A stretch of DNA of 64,000 nucleotides from Desulfitobacterium_A nosdiversum (GTDB lineage: Bacteria; Bacillota; Desulfitobacteriia; Desulfitobacteriales; Desulfitobacteriaceae): positions 806,001 to 870,000 of the forward strand of contig NZ_CP172056.1 in the NCBI RefSeq assembly GCF_049860565.1, read 5' to 3'. Below, in pieces: positions 1 through 7,651 of this stretch (positions are counted from its first letter, which is position 1; the number at the start of each line of letters is the position of its first letter). The notes beneath the pieces are model-generated. The model made no database searches, was not told the origin of the DNA, and saw only the letters and a program-made list of their open reading frames with translations. The position numbers and the translations under genes are program-made.

Positions 1-188
1 CTGCTGATCAGGCCGGGCTTAAAAGCGGGGATGTTATTACAAAGATTAACGACAAAGCAATTAAAAATGCTATCGATCTTACACGGCAGCTTATTCAATT
101 TAAACCTGGAGATAAAATTACGGTGACCTATTATCGAAACGGTGCATCTAAAGATGTGACGTTGACATTAGCTGAGTTGAAACAATAA
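1..188 (+). CDS. HtrA/DegP-type serine protease, C-terminal PDZ domain (partial)
   Basis: Only the last 61 codons are inside the window; the 5' part lies upstream. The visible frame (first full codon at position 3, TAA at 186-188) reads as the second half of a PDZ domain: ADQAGLKAGDVITKINDKAI, then a segment matching 'FKPGDKITVTYYRNG' and a final beta strand. This is the pattern at the C-terminus of membrane-anchored HtrA/DegP proteases, which degrade misfolded proteins outside the membrane. It sits just upstream of rlmH, as htrA-like genes do in many Firmicutes. The protease domain itself is not visible, so the family call rests on the PDZ sequence and the context. Confidence 0.8.
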   Translation, partial: ADQAGLKSGDVITKINDKAIKNAIDLTRQLIQFKPGDKITVTYYRNGASKDVTLTLAELKQ

Positions 189-268
189 AAAATTTATTCC
201 ATGAACTAGGGTATGGAAAGGGGAGAATACAATTGTATCGCCCCTTTTAGAATTCGAGGTGGAAGCGA

Positions 269-751
269 ATGTTACAAGCTAAAATTGTAGCTGTGGGGAA
301 GGTTAAAGAAAAATTTTTGCGTGAAGGAATACAGGAATACACGAAAAGATTAAGCTTATATTTACGTTTAGAAATTATTGAGGTCATGGACGAGCCTTGT
401 CCGGAAAAACTCTCTAAGTCAGATGAAGAGCATGTCCGGGAAAAGGAAGGCGCACGCATTCTTAGGGCAATAAATCCTCAGGAATTTGTCATTTTGCTTG
501 ATCTCAGGGGTAAAGAATTGTCATCTCCTGAACTTGCTTCATTCATAGACGATTTGGCGCTGCATGGAAGAAGCCAAATTACTTGGGTTATTGGAGGCTC
601 GTTAGGAGTTGCAGACGCCGTTCGTGAGCGGGCGGATTTCCGCTGGTCTTTTTCGAAACTGACATTCCCCCATTTGCTGATGCGGGTTATGCTTTTAGAG
701 CAAATTTATAGAGCATTTAAAATTAGCAAGGGGGAAGTCTACCACAAATGA
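269..751 (+). CDS. rlmH: 23S rRNA (pseudouridine1915-N3)-methyltransferase RlmH
   Basis: SPOUT-class methyltransferase that methylates N3 of pseudouridine 1915 in helix 69 of 23S rRNA, using SAM, on assembled 70S ribosomes. The 160-residue length is normal for the family. Visible family features are the N-terminal strand KIVAVGKVKEKFL, the FVILLDLRGKELSS segment, the glycine-rich SAM-knot stretch WVIGGSLGVADAVRERAD, and the C-terminal LTFPHLLMRVMLLEQIYRAF. The ATG follows GAGGTGG at a good distance. It lies 80 bp downstream of the HtrA-type gene. The stop codon is inside a perfect 38-bp palindrome described separately. Confidence 0.97.
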   Translation: MLQAKIVAVGKVKEKFLREGIQEYTKRLSLYLRLEIIEVMDEPCPEKLSKSDEEHVREKEGARILRAINPQEFVILLDLRGKELSSPELASFIDDLALHGRSQITWVIGGSLGVADAVRERADFRWSFSKLTFPHLLMRVMLLEQIYRAFKISKGEVYHK

Positions 752-778
752 GGTTCACATGTGAACCTCATTTGTGGT
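741..778. repeat. Perfect 38-bp palindrome over the rlmH stop codon, possible terminator
   Basis: Positions 741-778 equal their own reverse complement with no central spacer (centre CACATGTG). The last codons and the TGA of rlmH are inside it. In RNA it would give about a 17-bp stem with a 4-nt loop. The following sequence (TTTCAT) is a weak U-tract, so it could be a terminator, an mRNA 3'-end protector or a protein-binding operator. Confidence 0.6.
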
Positions 779-847
779 TTCATGCTATAATAACAAAACA
801 GACGATACTTTTATTACATATTCTTTTAACTTGCGGGGGTGAGCGTA

Positions 848-1207
848 TTGAAAATAAGAGAGGAATACACTTGTCCGCTAGAGCTTACACATGATATTAC
901 AAAGGGTAAATGGAAGCCTATTATATTATGGCTGCTAAAGCAGGGCAACAAAACACTTGTATATCTCGAAAAAAATATACAAGGTATTAATCAAAAAATG
1001 CTTATAGAACAACTAAAAGAACTTTTGGACTTTGGAATGATCGGTAAAAAGACATTTGAGGGTTATCCCCTAAGAGTTGAATATTTTTTAACAGAGCGTG
1101 GGAAAAAGATGCTTGAAGCTATTACCATTATGCAAAATATAGGTATCGATCTTATGAAGGAGAACGGAATGGACGACGTTCTAAAGGCAAAAGGACTTAT
1201 TGATTAG
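848..1207 (+). CDS. HxlR-family winged-helix transcriptional regulator
   Basis: A 119-residue protein of the HxlR family of small dimeric winged-helix DNA-binding regulators, many of which respond to redox or electrophile stress. Family hallmarks are an early cysteine in the EEYTCPLELT segment, KGKWKPIILWLL, the recognition region with INQKMLIEQLKEL, and the wing YPLRVEYFLTERGKKM followed by a C-terminal dimerisation helix. I chose the TTG at 848 because GGGGGTGAG (835-843) sits correctly before it; an in-frame GTG at 839 is inside that ribosome binding site. TATAAT at 786-791 with a preceding TG may be its extended -10 element. The next gene encodes a PNPOx-like protein and could be its target (inference). 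Confidence 0.9.
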   Translation: MKIREEYTCPLELTHDITKGKWKPIILWLLKQGNKTLVYLEKNIQGINQKMLIEQLKELLDFGMIGKKTFEGYPLRVEYFLTERGKKMLEAITIMQNIGIDLMKENGMDDVLKAKGLID

Positions 1208-1314
1208 TTAAATAACCATGCTCACAAAAAAGTGTGTAATTTACTACCTGCTTGTGAAACGTTAAAATTATTAATATATTTCATAAGAAATAAATTCACA
1301 AGGAGGATATCAGC

Positions 1315-1734
1315 ATGATAGATGCAGAAAAAACCATAGGCAATTTGATAGACAAAGCAGGTGTTTCTTTTATCGGCTCCGTAGATAGTGAAGGGTTTCC
1401 AAATATGAAGGCCATGTTACCGCCACGGAAAAGAGAAGGAATTAAGTATTTATATTTTACTACAAACACTTCATCTATGAGAGTAAGCCAGTATAAAGAA
1501 AAACCAAATGCATGCGTGTATTTTTGTGATAAACGCTTTTTCAGAGGTGTAATGCTAAAGGGGACTATGGAAGTGCTTGAAGATAGTCATTCCAAGGAAA
1601 TGATTTGGCGTGAGGGAGATACAATGTATTATCCTTTGGGTGTAACTGATCCTGATTATTGCGTTTTAAGGTTTACAGCATCTAGTGGGCGATTTTATAG
1701 CAATTTTAAATCAGAAAATTTTGAGGTCGATTAA
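1315..1734 (+). CDS. Pyridoxamine 5'-phosphate oxidase family (general stress protein 26-like) protein
   Basis: A 139-residue split-barrel protein of the PNPOx-like flavin-binding superfamily. Visible family features are VSFIGSVDSEGFPNMKAM near the N-terminus, the strand IKYLYFTTNTSS, the helix MRVSQYKEKPNACVYF, the strand VMLKGTMEVL and the end YCVLRFTASSGRFY. Members bind FMN, F420 or heme, so the substrate cannot be told. The ATG follows AAGGAGGATAT closely. It lies about 110 bp after the HxlR regulator on the same strand, an arrangement that suggests a regulated stress gene (inference). Confidence 0.9.
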   Translation: MIDAEKTIGNLIDKAGVSFIGSVDSEGFPNMKAMLPPRKREGIKYLYFTTNTSSMRVSQYKEKPNACVYFCDKRFFRGVMLKGTMEVLEDSHSKEMIWREGDTMYYPLGVTDPDYCVLRFTASSGRFYSNFKSENFEVD

Positions 1735-1789
1735 AGAAACATAATTGTTAGCTAACGATTCATAACATTTTTTAAGTGTGCAATTGCTG

Positions 1790-1821
1790 ATTGAGACGCT
1801 TCCAATAAGAAGCGTCTCAAT
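1790..1821. terminator. Hairpin between convergent genes, no clear U-tract
   Basis: A perfect 12-bp stem (1790-1801 with 1810-1821) encloses an 8-nt loop. It lies between the PNPOx gene (+) and the MBL gene (-). No T-run follows on either strand, so terminator function is only probable. Confidence 0.5.
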
Positions 1822-1900
1822 GCTTAACAGGCTATCCTTATTATAAATATATTTTCGTTTAGTTGATGAGTGTTGGAGGATTCAAGGGGTTCTATAGCTC

Positions 1901-2590
1901 TTAAAGTGTAAGGGAGATTTTTTCTCCTCGCCCGGTGAGGGCGATAATTTGGGTAGGGCTGTTCTTCATTTTTTCAGCAAACGTTTTTACTGCCGGCGGA
2001 TGGGTTGAAAAGTGCATAGGAATTAAATATTGGGGTTTGATTTTATCAATGAAATATTCAGCCCCCGCGGAATAGTTTTTTTCAAGTCTTGGATCAACCG
2101 GGAAAAAGGCAATATCAATTCGTTCATTTTTTAGTTTCTCAATTTCATCTTTAAAATCTTTCTCCGCTTTTGCCATTTCTTCCGGAGTATTAATCCATTT
2201 CCACCAGTTAAAATCACCGGAATGAAAAATTCGGATTCCTTCACATTGAACTAAGAAGGAAACTCCAAGGTCAGTCGAGTTATAGGCTTTTATGAGAAGA
2301 TCCCGATTCTCGATTATGTCGCCGGGGGATAATGATCGAAAGTTATTTGTTTTTTCAGGAACAGCAATATCACTGCTCAAAATATATTGGATATCCGGTC
2401 TTTTTTGCTGCCATTCAAAGATTACCGGATTTAAATGATCAGGATGGCCATGGGAAGAGAAAATTATTGTTTTTTTATTGCTAAGTTGAATGGGACCTTT
2501 ATAATAGTCAAAAACGAAGAACCATTTCTTAGTTTCAACTGAAAATCCACTGTGATATAAATAATTAATTTCGATATTTTGTTTTTCCAT
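1901..2590 (-). CDS. MBL-fold metallo-hydrolase
   Basis: A 229-residue metallo-beta-lactamase-fold hydrolase. The metal-binding signature SSHGHPDHLNP (HxHxDH) is near residue 50; later ligands probably lie in IRIFHSGDFNWW and LIPMHFSTH, near residue 190. The overall pattern resembles the stand-alone UlaG/YtkL-like hydrolases, whose substrates are mostly unknown. I chose the ATG at 2590 (MEKQNIEINYLYHSG) because AGAGGTG precedes it; a GTG three codons upstream overlaps that site. It is transcribed alone, convergent with the PNPOx gene and divergent from the VOC gene. Confidence 0.9.
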   Translation of the reverse strand: MEKQNIEINYLYHSGFSVETKKWFFVFDYYKGPIQLSNKKTIIFSSHGHPDHLNPVIFEWQQKRPDIQYILSSDIAVPEKTNNFRSLSPGDIIENRDLLIKAYNSTDLGVSFLVQCEGIRIFHSGDFNWWKWINTPEEMAKAEKDFKDEIEKLKNERIDIAFFPVDPRLEKNYSAGAEYFIDKIKPQYLIPMHFSTHPPAVKTFAEKMKNSPTQIIALTGRGEKISLTL

Positions 2591-2698
2591 TGTTATCACC
2601 TCTTAATGATTATACAATAACATTGATAAATTATAGAATTGTTGGATAAGTTTGTTTTAAAGATTATTTTTTATAAAATACTTTTAGGAGGGGTATAA

Positions 2699-3067
2699 AT
2701 GAATTTTAAGTTTAACCACAACAATATCAATGTCCTCGATCTTGAAAAAAGTCTTAAATTTTATAAAGAAGCCTTGGGCTTAGTTGAAGTCAGAAGATAT
2801 GAGCAGGAGGAAGGAGAATTTATTCTTGTTTACCTTGGAGACGGTTCTACCTCGCATCGATTAGAACTAACTTGGTTAAAAGGAAGAACAGAACCGTACA
2901 ACTTAGGAGATAATGAATTTCATCTTGCCTTTACTGCTGATGATTTTGAGGCAGCTTATGAACTTCATAAAAAGATGGGTTGTATTTGTTACGAAAATAA
3001 AAATATGGGAATCTATTTTATCAATGATCCGGATAATTATTGGTTGGAGATTGTGCCTGTCCGGTAG
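2699..3067 (+). CDS. VOC-family protein, lactoylglutathione lyase (glyoxalase I)-like
   Basis: A 122-residue single-domain vicinal-oxygen-chelate protein with two beta-alpha-beta-beta-beta modules. It starts FKFNHNNINVLDLEKSLKFY, has RLELTWLKGR and the HLAFTADDFEAAYELHKKMG repeat, and ends GIYFINDPDNYWLEIVPVR. Candidate metal ligands are His in HNNINV, Glu in LELTW, His in FHLAF and Glu in LEIVP, consistent with a GloA-type H/E/H/E site. The ATG follows AGGAGGGG. Methylglyoxal detoxification is the likely role, but the VOC fold is used for many reactions. Confidence 0.88.
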   Translation: MNFKFNHNNINVLDLEKSLKFYKEALGLVEVRRYEQEEGEFILVYLGDGSTSHRLELTWLKGRTEPYNLGDNEFHLAFTADDFEAAYELHKKMGCICYENKNMGIYFINDPDNYWLEIVPVR

Positions 3068-3325
3068 AAACAGGATAGCCTATGGATCAATCATTTTTAC
3101 AGAAAATAAAGGCTTTGGCTTGAACTTTTAAAAAATGGGAACACTAAATCGTAAAAAGAAGTAGGACATGTTCATAAGCCTTTAGAAGGAAAAAGCAATT
3201 TTAGTGTAGAATTTTATTCAGTCGCCAATTTTAATATAGTTTCTTATAGCTTACTTTCTTTTAGCAGTAAGGAAAATAGCTTATTTATTCCAATATTCGT
3301 AAATGAGATAGAAAGGTTGATATCA

Positions 3326-4987
3326 TTGGAAAACAAGTCTTCGAATTTCTTGCGCAATATCATTATTGAGGATTTAAAAAGCGGAAAAGAGGATCATGTT
3401 ATAACCCGTTTCCCGCCGGAACCTAATGGGTATTTACATATTGGACATGCAAAATCTATTTGCTTAAATTTTGATTTGGCGGATGAATTTAATGGAAAAA
3501 CAAATCTTCGCTTTGACGATACTAATCCCATTAAAGAGGATACGGAATATGTAGAGTCTATCAAAGAAGATGTGAAATGGTTGGGTTATGAATGGGATAA
3601 CCTTTTCTTTGCTTCAAATTACTTCGAAGAATTTTATAACCGTGCGGTTTTACTCATTAAAAAGGGTAAAGCCTATGTTTGTGACCTTTCACCTGAGGAA
3701 ATTCGCAATTCACGAGGAACCTTGACTGAACCCGGTAAGGAGAGTCCTTATCGAAATCGTTCTATCGAGGAAAACTTAGATTTATTTGAGCGGATGCGTA
3801 AAGGTGAATTTAAGGATGGTGAGAAAGTACTTCGCGCCAAGATTGACATGTCTTCACCCAATATTAATTTACGCGATCCCATTCTCTACCGAATTGCCCA
3901 TGCAACCCATCATAACACAGGCAATCGATGGTGCATTTATCCAATGTATGATTTTGCTCATCCTTTAGAGGATGCCATTGAAGGTGTGACCCATTCCATT
4001 TGTACCTTAGAATTTGAAGATCATCGTCCTCTATATGATTGGGCTATTCAAGAATGTGAAATGCCTAATGTGCCCCATCAATATGAATTTGCGCGTTTAA
4101 ATATCACGAACACGGTGATGAGTAAACGCAAATTAAAACTTCTCGTCGATGAAAAGGTCGTCGATGGTTGGAATGACCCTAGAATGCCGACCATTTCCGG
4201 TCTTCGCCGCAAAGGGTATACGCCTGAGTCCATCCAAAATTTTGCTCGGGAAATTGGTGTTGCTAAAGCGGATAGTATTGTCGATGAGAAGATGCTCGAG
4301 CATTTTATCAGAGAAGATCTTAAGTTAAAAGCTCCCCGAACAATGGCTGTTCTTCAACCCCTTAAAGTTATTATTACAAATTATCCTGAAGGACAAGTAG
4401 AAATGCTTGAGGCTGAAAACAACCCGGAAAATCCCGAAATGGGAGTTCGCCAAATTCCCTTTTCTCGGGAAATTTATATTGAACAAGATGATTTTATGGA
4501 AACTCCGCCGCCCAAATATTTTAGACTTTTTCCCGGGAATGAAGTTCGGTTAAAGCATGCCTACTTTATTAAATGCCAAGAGGTTATTAAGGATGACCAG
4601 GGAAATGTTATTGAGATTCATTGTACGTATGACCCTGAGACAAAAAGCGGTACAGGATTTACAGGCCGTAAAGTAAAAGGAACAATTCACTGGGTTGAAG
4701 CAAGTCAGGCATTGCCTGCGGATTTTCATCTTTATGAGCCGTTAATTCTTGATGAGCAAATGAAAGAGGAAGAAGAGGAAGGGAAAACATTCCTCGACTA
4801 TATCAATCCAAATTCACTTGAAGTTCTAAAGGGCTTTGTTGAACAGAATATGAAGGAAGCTAAGGCTCAGGATAAATTTCAGTTTTTCCGTCATGGATAT
4901 TTTAATGTGGATCCCAAATATACAACATCAGAAAAGCCGGTATTTAATCGGATTGTTTCATTGAAGAGTTCTTTTCAAGTCAAATGA
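3326..4987 (+). CDS. glnS: Glutaminyl-tRNA synthetase
   Basis: Class I aminoacyl-tRNA synthetase that charges tRNA-Gln with glutamine. Residues 38-41 carry HIGH within PEPNGYLHIGHAKS, and the KMSKS-type loop is VMSKRKLK near residue 265. The C-terminal half holds the two anticodon-binding beta barrels (FPGNEVRLKHAYFIKC, GTIHWVEASQA). The 553-residue length and the QFFRHGYFNVDPK ending are typical of bacterial GlnRS rather than GluRS. I prefer the TTG at 3326, which is properly spaced from GAAAGG; an in-frame TTG at 3317 touches that site. Many Firmicutes lack GlnRS and use Glu-tRNA amidation, so this gene is lineage-variable. Confidence 0.97.
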   Translation: MENKSSNFLRNIIIEDLKSGKEDHVITRFPPEPNGYLHIGHAKSICLNFDLADEFNGKTNLRFDDTNPIKEDTEYVESIKEDVKWLGYEWDNLFFASNYFEEFYNRAVLLIKKGKAYVCDLSPEEIRNSRGTLTEPGKESPYRNRSIEENLDLFERMRKGEFKDGEKVLRAKIDMSSPNINLRDPILYRIAHATHHNTGNRWCIYPMYDFAHPLEDAIEGVTHSICTLEFEDHRPLYDWAIQECEMPNVPHQYEFARLNITNTVMSKRKLKLLVDEKVVDGWNDPRMPTISGLRRKGYTPESIQNFAREIGVAKADSIVDEKMLEHFIREDLKLKAPRTMAVLQPLKVIITNYPEGQVEMLEAENNPENPEMGVRQIPFSREIYIEQDDFMETPPPKYFRLFPGNEVRLKHAYFIKCQEVIKDDQGNVIEIHCTYDPETKSGTGFTGRKVKGTIHWVEASQALPADFHLYEPLILDEQMKEEEEEGKTFLDYINPNSLEVLKGFVEQNMKEAKAQDKFQFFRHGYFNVDPKYTTSEKPVFNRIVSLKSSFQVK

Positions 4988-4994
4988 TGATATG

Positions 4995-5034
4995 AAGAAA
5001 CGCTGCAGAGATTAAAATCTTTGCAGCGTTTCTT
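4995..5034. terminator. Intrinsic terminator between glnS and ybaK
   Basis: A long stem pairs AGAAACGCTGCA with TGCAGCGTTTCT and contains an inner AGATT/AATCT stem, followed by TTTATAT. It lies between convergent genes and probably acts in both directions. Confidence 0.85.
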
Positions 5035-5067
5035 TATATCATTTTCTTAAGTAGTAAGTATTTTATA

Positions 5068-5541
5068 TTAGATTGTAATTGCTCCGGTTTTTGCCTCTGT
5101 AATGCGCAGCAGATCTTCAGGTGCAATATAAATTTGTAAGCCGCGCATACCTGCACTGATCGATAAACCGTCAACCAGCTCTATGGTTTCATCAAAAAAG
5201 ACAGGATACTTTTTCTTTGCACCGATTGGAGAGACTCCGCCGCGAATATATCCGGTTAAGGGCTGTACCTCTTTTAGATGAACAACTTCAACTTTTTTAT
5301 TTCCGCTGAGCTGAGCTAATGCTTTAAGATTCAATTCTTGATCGGCAGGAATACAAGCCATCAAAACACCTGTTTTATCGCCGCGTACGACGATCGTTTT
5401 AAAGATTTGTTCTGGGGGCATTCCTACTTTTTGAGCAACAGTAACTGCAGATAAATCGGATTCGTCAACTTCATAGGGAATAAGTTTATATGTTATCCCC
5501 GCTTGATCAAGGATACGTGCAGCATTTGTCTTTTGCGACAT
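5068..5541 (-). CDS. ybaK: Cys-tRNA(Pro) deacylase YbaK/EbsC
   Basis: A 157-residue editing-domain protein related to the INS domain of prolyl-tRNA synthetase. YbaK hydrolyses mischarged Cys-tRNA(Pro) in trans. The characteristic stretches are AARILDQAGITYKLIPYE, VGMPPEQIFKTIVVRGDK with its catalytic-site lysine, the GYIRGGVSPIGAKKKYPV loop that shapes the aminoacyl pocket, and SAGMRGLQIYIAPEDLL at the end. Length is normal. It is monocistronic on the minus strand, convergent with glnS. Confidence 0.95.
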   Translation of the reverse strand: MSQKTNAARILDQAGITYKLIPYEVDESDLSAVTVAQKVGMPPEQIFKTIVVRGDKTGVLMACIPADQELNLKALAQLSGNKKVEVVHLKEVQPLTGYIRGGVSPIGAKKKYPVFFDETIELVDGLSISAGMRGLQIYIAPEDLLRITEAKTGAITI

Positions 5542-5707
5542 AAAAACACCTCATTCAATTATGCTGATACTTTCAATATAGAGAATGAGAATTCCTCCGT
5601 CAAGGGAATCGACGCTGAGAATTAAAAAATTGTATCATTATGTTTTTTAAAGGATTCGGGTATTCTAAAAAAGACGCAGCTTTCTTTTAAAATGGAGGAA
5701 TGTCGAA

Positions 5708-5929
5708 ATGAATGAGGAAAAAAGTAAACCTAAAGAATTAAAACGGCAGGTTTGGGAACCGGCCGGAGTTGTAAGCATTCGTAAACAACCGGGTAAGGAT
5801 TATGATCTTAAATCTCCTGAAAATAGGAAAGGAGGCCAAATAAACTTAGAAGTTGAAGAGGTTTTCGATAATAAAGGGATGATGAAAAATCTCCCGGAAA
5901 ATACACCAAAGAGTAAAAGAAAACACTGA
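5708..5929 (+). CDS. Small highly charged protein of unknown function
   Basis: A 73-residue, very hydrophilic protein rich in Lys, Glu, Pro and Asn, with no membrane segment, cysteines or recognisable domain. It is probably poorly folded. The ATG is preceded by GGAGG at 5694-5698 with good spacing, which supports real translation. It lies divergent from ybaK and just upstream of the lysine riboswitch promoter. I do not recognise the family. Confidence 0.6.
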   Translation: MNEEKSKPKELKRQVWEPAGVVSIRKQPGKDYDLKSPENRKGGQINLEVEEVFDNKGMMKNLPENTPKSKRKH

Positions 5930-5949
5930 TGAAATTGTATAGTTATGGG

Positions 5950-5978
5950 TTGACATTGAATTCAATCTGGCGCATAAT
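5950..5978 (+). promoter_or_regulatory. Sigma-A-type promoter of the lysA riboswitch transcript
   Basis: TTGACA at 5950-5955 and CATAAT at 5973-5978 are separated by 17 bp. The predicted start is about 15 bp before the first conserved riboswitch stem at 6001. Confidence 0.8.
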
Positions 5979-6000
5979 AATTTAATAGCTATAAGTGAAT

Positions 6001-6162
6001 GATAGAGGCGCGGTGAATAAAGAGTATGTATTGTGAGGCAGCCAACAATGAACAATACAGAAAGGAATTCCCGCCGAAGCCTGGATTCGAGGCTAGGATC
6101 TCTGGCTGGGCTTGCATTGAAAAAGTGCAAGACTGTCACCGAAATTGGTGGAGTGCTATCTC
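6001..6162 (+). ncRNA. Lysine riboswitch (L-box) aptamer
   Basis: The closing P1 stem pairs GATAG at 6001-6005 with CTATC at 6156-6160. Conserved L-box blocks occur in order: GATAGAGGCGCG, AGAGTATG, CCGCCGAAGCC, GGCTGGGCTTGCATTGAA, GTCACCG and GGTGGAG. These match the known lysine-binding aptamer. It lies directly upstream of lysA, the last enzyme of lysine synthesis, so lysine binding should repress that gene. Confidence 0.97.
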
Positions 6163-6198
6163 GTACATTAAGGGTAGGAGGTTATTCTTCTGCTGTTC

Positions 6199-6232
6199 AA
6201 GCGGTTGCGAGCGTACTCGTAACCGCTTTTTA
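6199..6232 (+). terminator. Riboswitch-controlled terminator upstream of lysA
   Basis: An 11-bp stem (GCGGTTGCGAG with CTCGTAACCGC, one G-U pair) is followed by TTTTT. The 3' side of aptamer P1 (GAGTGCTATCTCG) can partly pair with GCGAGCGTACTC in this hairpin, giving a plausible antiterminator when lysine is absent (inference). Confidence 0.9.
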
Positions 6233-6285
6233 AAATCGGGGCCGCAAACTGACCATTCACCGGATAAATTAGGGAGGATTGGATC

Positions 6286-7536
6286 GTGGCAAATAAAACG
6301 TTACCCTTTAACAAAGAAAAGTTGGAAGAGATTGTAGCTCAATATGGAACTCCTTTTCATATTTATGATGAAAAAGCAATTCGGGAAAATGCACGTCGTT
6401 TAACTCAGGCGTTTGCATGGGCTCCCGAATTTAAAGAATACTTTGCTGTAAAAGCAACTCCAAATCCTTACCTTCTCAAGATTTTGAAGGAAGAAGGTTT
6501 TGGGAGCGACTGCAGTTCACTGGCAGAGCTAATTTTAGCAGAGAAGAGTGAAATTACAGGGGAAAGCATTATGTTTACATCTAATGATACCCCTGCTATT
6601 GAATTTAAAAAAGCGAGAGAACTTGGTGCTGTTATCAATCTTGATGATATCACTCATATTGATTTTCTTGAAAAGGTAGCGGGAATTCCCGACTTAATTT
6701 CTTTCCGGTATAATCCGGGCTCGTTAAGAGCCGGCAATGCGATCATTGGTAATCCTGAAGAAGCGAAATATGGTCTCACAAAAGAACAACTTTTTTATGC
6801 CTACGAAATTGCAAGAGATAAAGGGGCAACGCGCTTTGGTCTGCATACCATGGTCATTTCCAATGAGCTTAACCCTGACTATTTTATTGAGACTGCAGAA
6901 ATGATGTTCGACCTGGCTGTAGAACTTAAGGAGAAACTGGGAATTCGGATTGAACTTGTGAATTTTGGGGGAGGAATTGGAATTCCTTATCGCCCAGAAC
7001 AAGAACCTGTTAAATTGGAATATGTCGGAGAAGGTGTTCGCAAGGCGTATGAAGAGAGGATTGTTCCCCATGATTTACACCCTCTAAAATTAGCCTTGGA
7101 ATGCGGCAGAGTAATTACCGGGCCGTATGGATACTTAGTTGCGCGTGCACTGCATAAAAAAGAAACCTATAAAAACTATATTGGTTTAGATTCATGTATG
7201 GCTGATTTGATGAGACCCGGTATCTACGGAGCTTATCATCATGTAACTGTCATGGGAAAAGAAAATCTGCCAAAGGATCATGTTTATGATATAACGGGAA
7301 GTTTATGTGAGAATAATGATAAATTTGCCGTAGATCGGGAACTTCCCCGTATTGATATTGGAGATCTTATTGTTATTCATGATACAGGGGCACATGGTCA
7401 TGCTATGGGTTTCAACTATAACGGAAAACTTCGTTCTGCGGAACTCCTCTTAAAAGAGGATGGAACAGTCGAAATGATTCGCCGGGCTGAAACACTTGAA
7501 GATTATTTCGCAACTTTAGATTTTTCCAGATTATAG
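6286..7536 (+). CDS. lysA: Diaminopimelate decarboxylase
   Basis: PLP-dependent fold-III decarboxylase that converts meso-diaminopimelate to L-lysine and CO2, the last step of lysine synthesis. The PLP-binding lysine is in EYFAVKATPNP (about Lys56). Other family blocks are the glycine-rich phosphate loop NFGGGIGIPYRP, the catalytic-region cysteine in GLDSCMADLMRP, and DTGAHGHAMGFNYNGKLR near the C-terminus. The 416-residue length is normal. The start is a GTG after GGGAGGAT. It is controlled by the lysine riboswitch just upstream and ends before a strong bidirectional hairpin. Confidence 0.97.
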   Translation: MANKTLPFNKEKLEEIVAQYGTPFHIYDEKAIRENARRLTQAFAWAPEFKEYFAVKATPNPYLLKILKEEGFGSDCSSLAELILAEKSEITGESIMFTSNDTPAIEFKKARELGAVINLDDITHIDFLEKVAGIPDLISFRYNPGSLRAGNAIIGNPEEAKYGLTKEQLFYAYEIARDKGATRFGLHTMVISNELNPDYFIETAEMMFDLAVELKEKLGIRIELVNFGGGIGIPYRPEQEPVKLEYVGEGVRKAYEERIVPHDLHPLKLALECGRVITGPYGYLVARALHKKETYKNYIGLDSCMADLMRPGIYGAYHHVTVMGKENLPKDHVYDITGSLCENNDKFAVDRELPRIDIGDLIVIHDTGAHGHAMGFNYNGKLRSAELLLKEDGTVEMIRRAETLEDYFATLDFSRL

Positions 7537-7569
7537 AGCGGGAAAAACGAAAGCTAAGCTTTAAATTAA

Positions 7570-7625
7570 CAATAGCAATCCCCCCCATAACCGTCTTAAA
7601 GATGGTATGGGGGGGATTGCTATTA
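7570..7625. terminator. Strong bidirectional terminator hairpin
   Basis: A long stem of AATAGCAAT plus seven C on the left pairs with seven G plus ATTGCTATT on the right, with a further ATACC/GGTAT-type inner stem. It lies between convergent lysA and the FMN protein gene. Confidence 0.8.
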
Positions 7626-7651
7626 AATCGATTGAAAAAGAAGAGGCTACA

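Noticed and set aside
6026..6337. Open frames of 103 and 66 residues over the lysine riboswitch and its terminator
   Set aside because: The sequence is a conserved RNA aptamer and hairpin; the frames lack ribosome binding sites and one runs into lysA in another frame.
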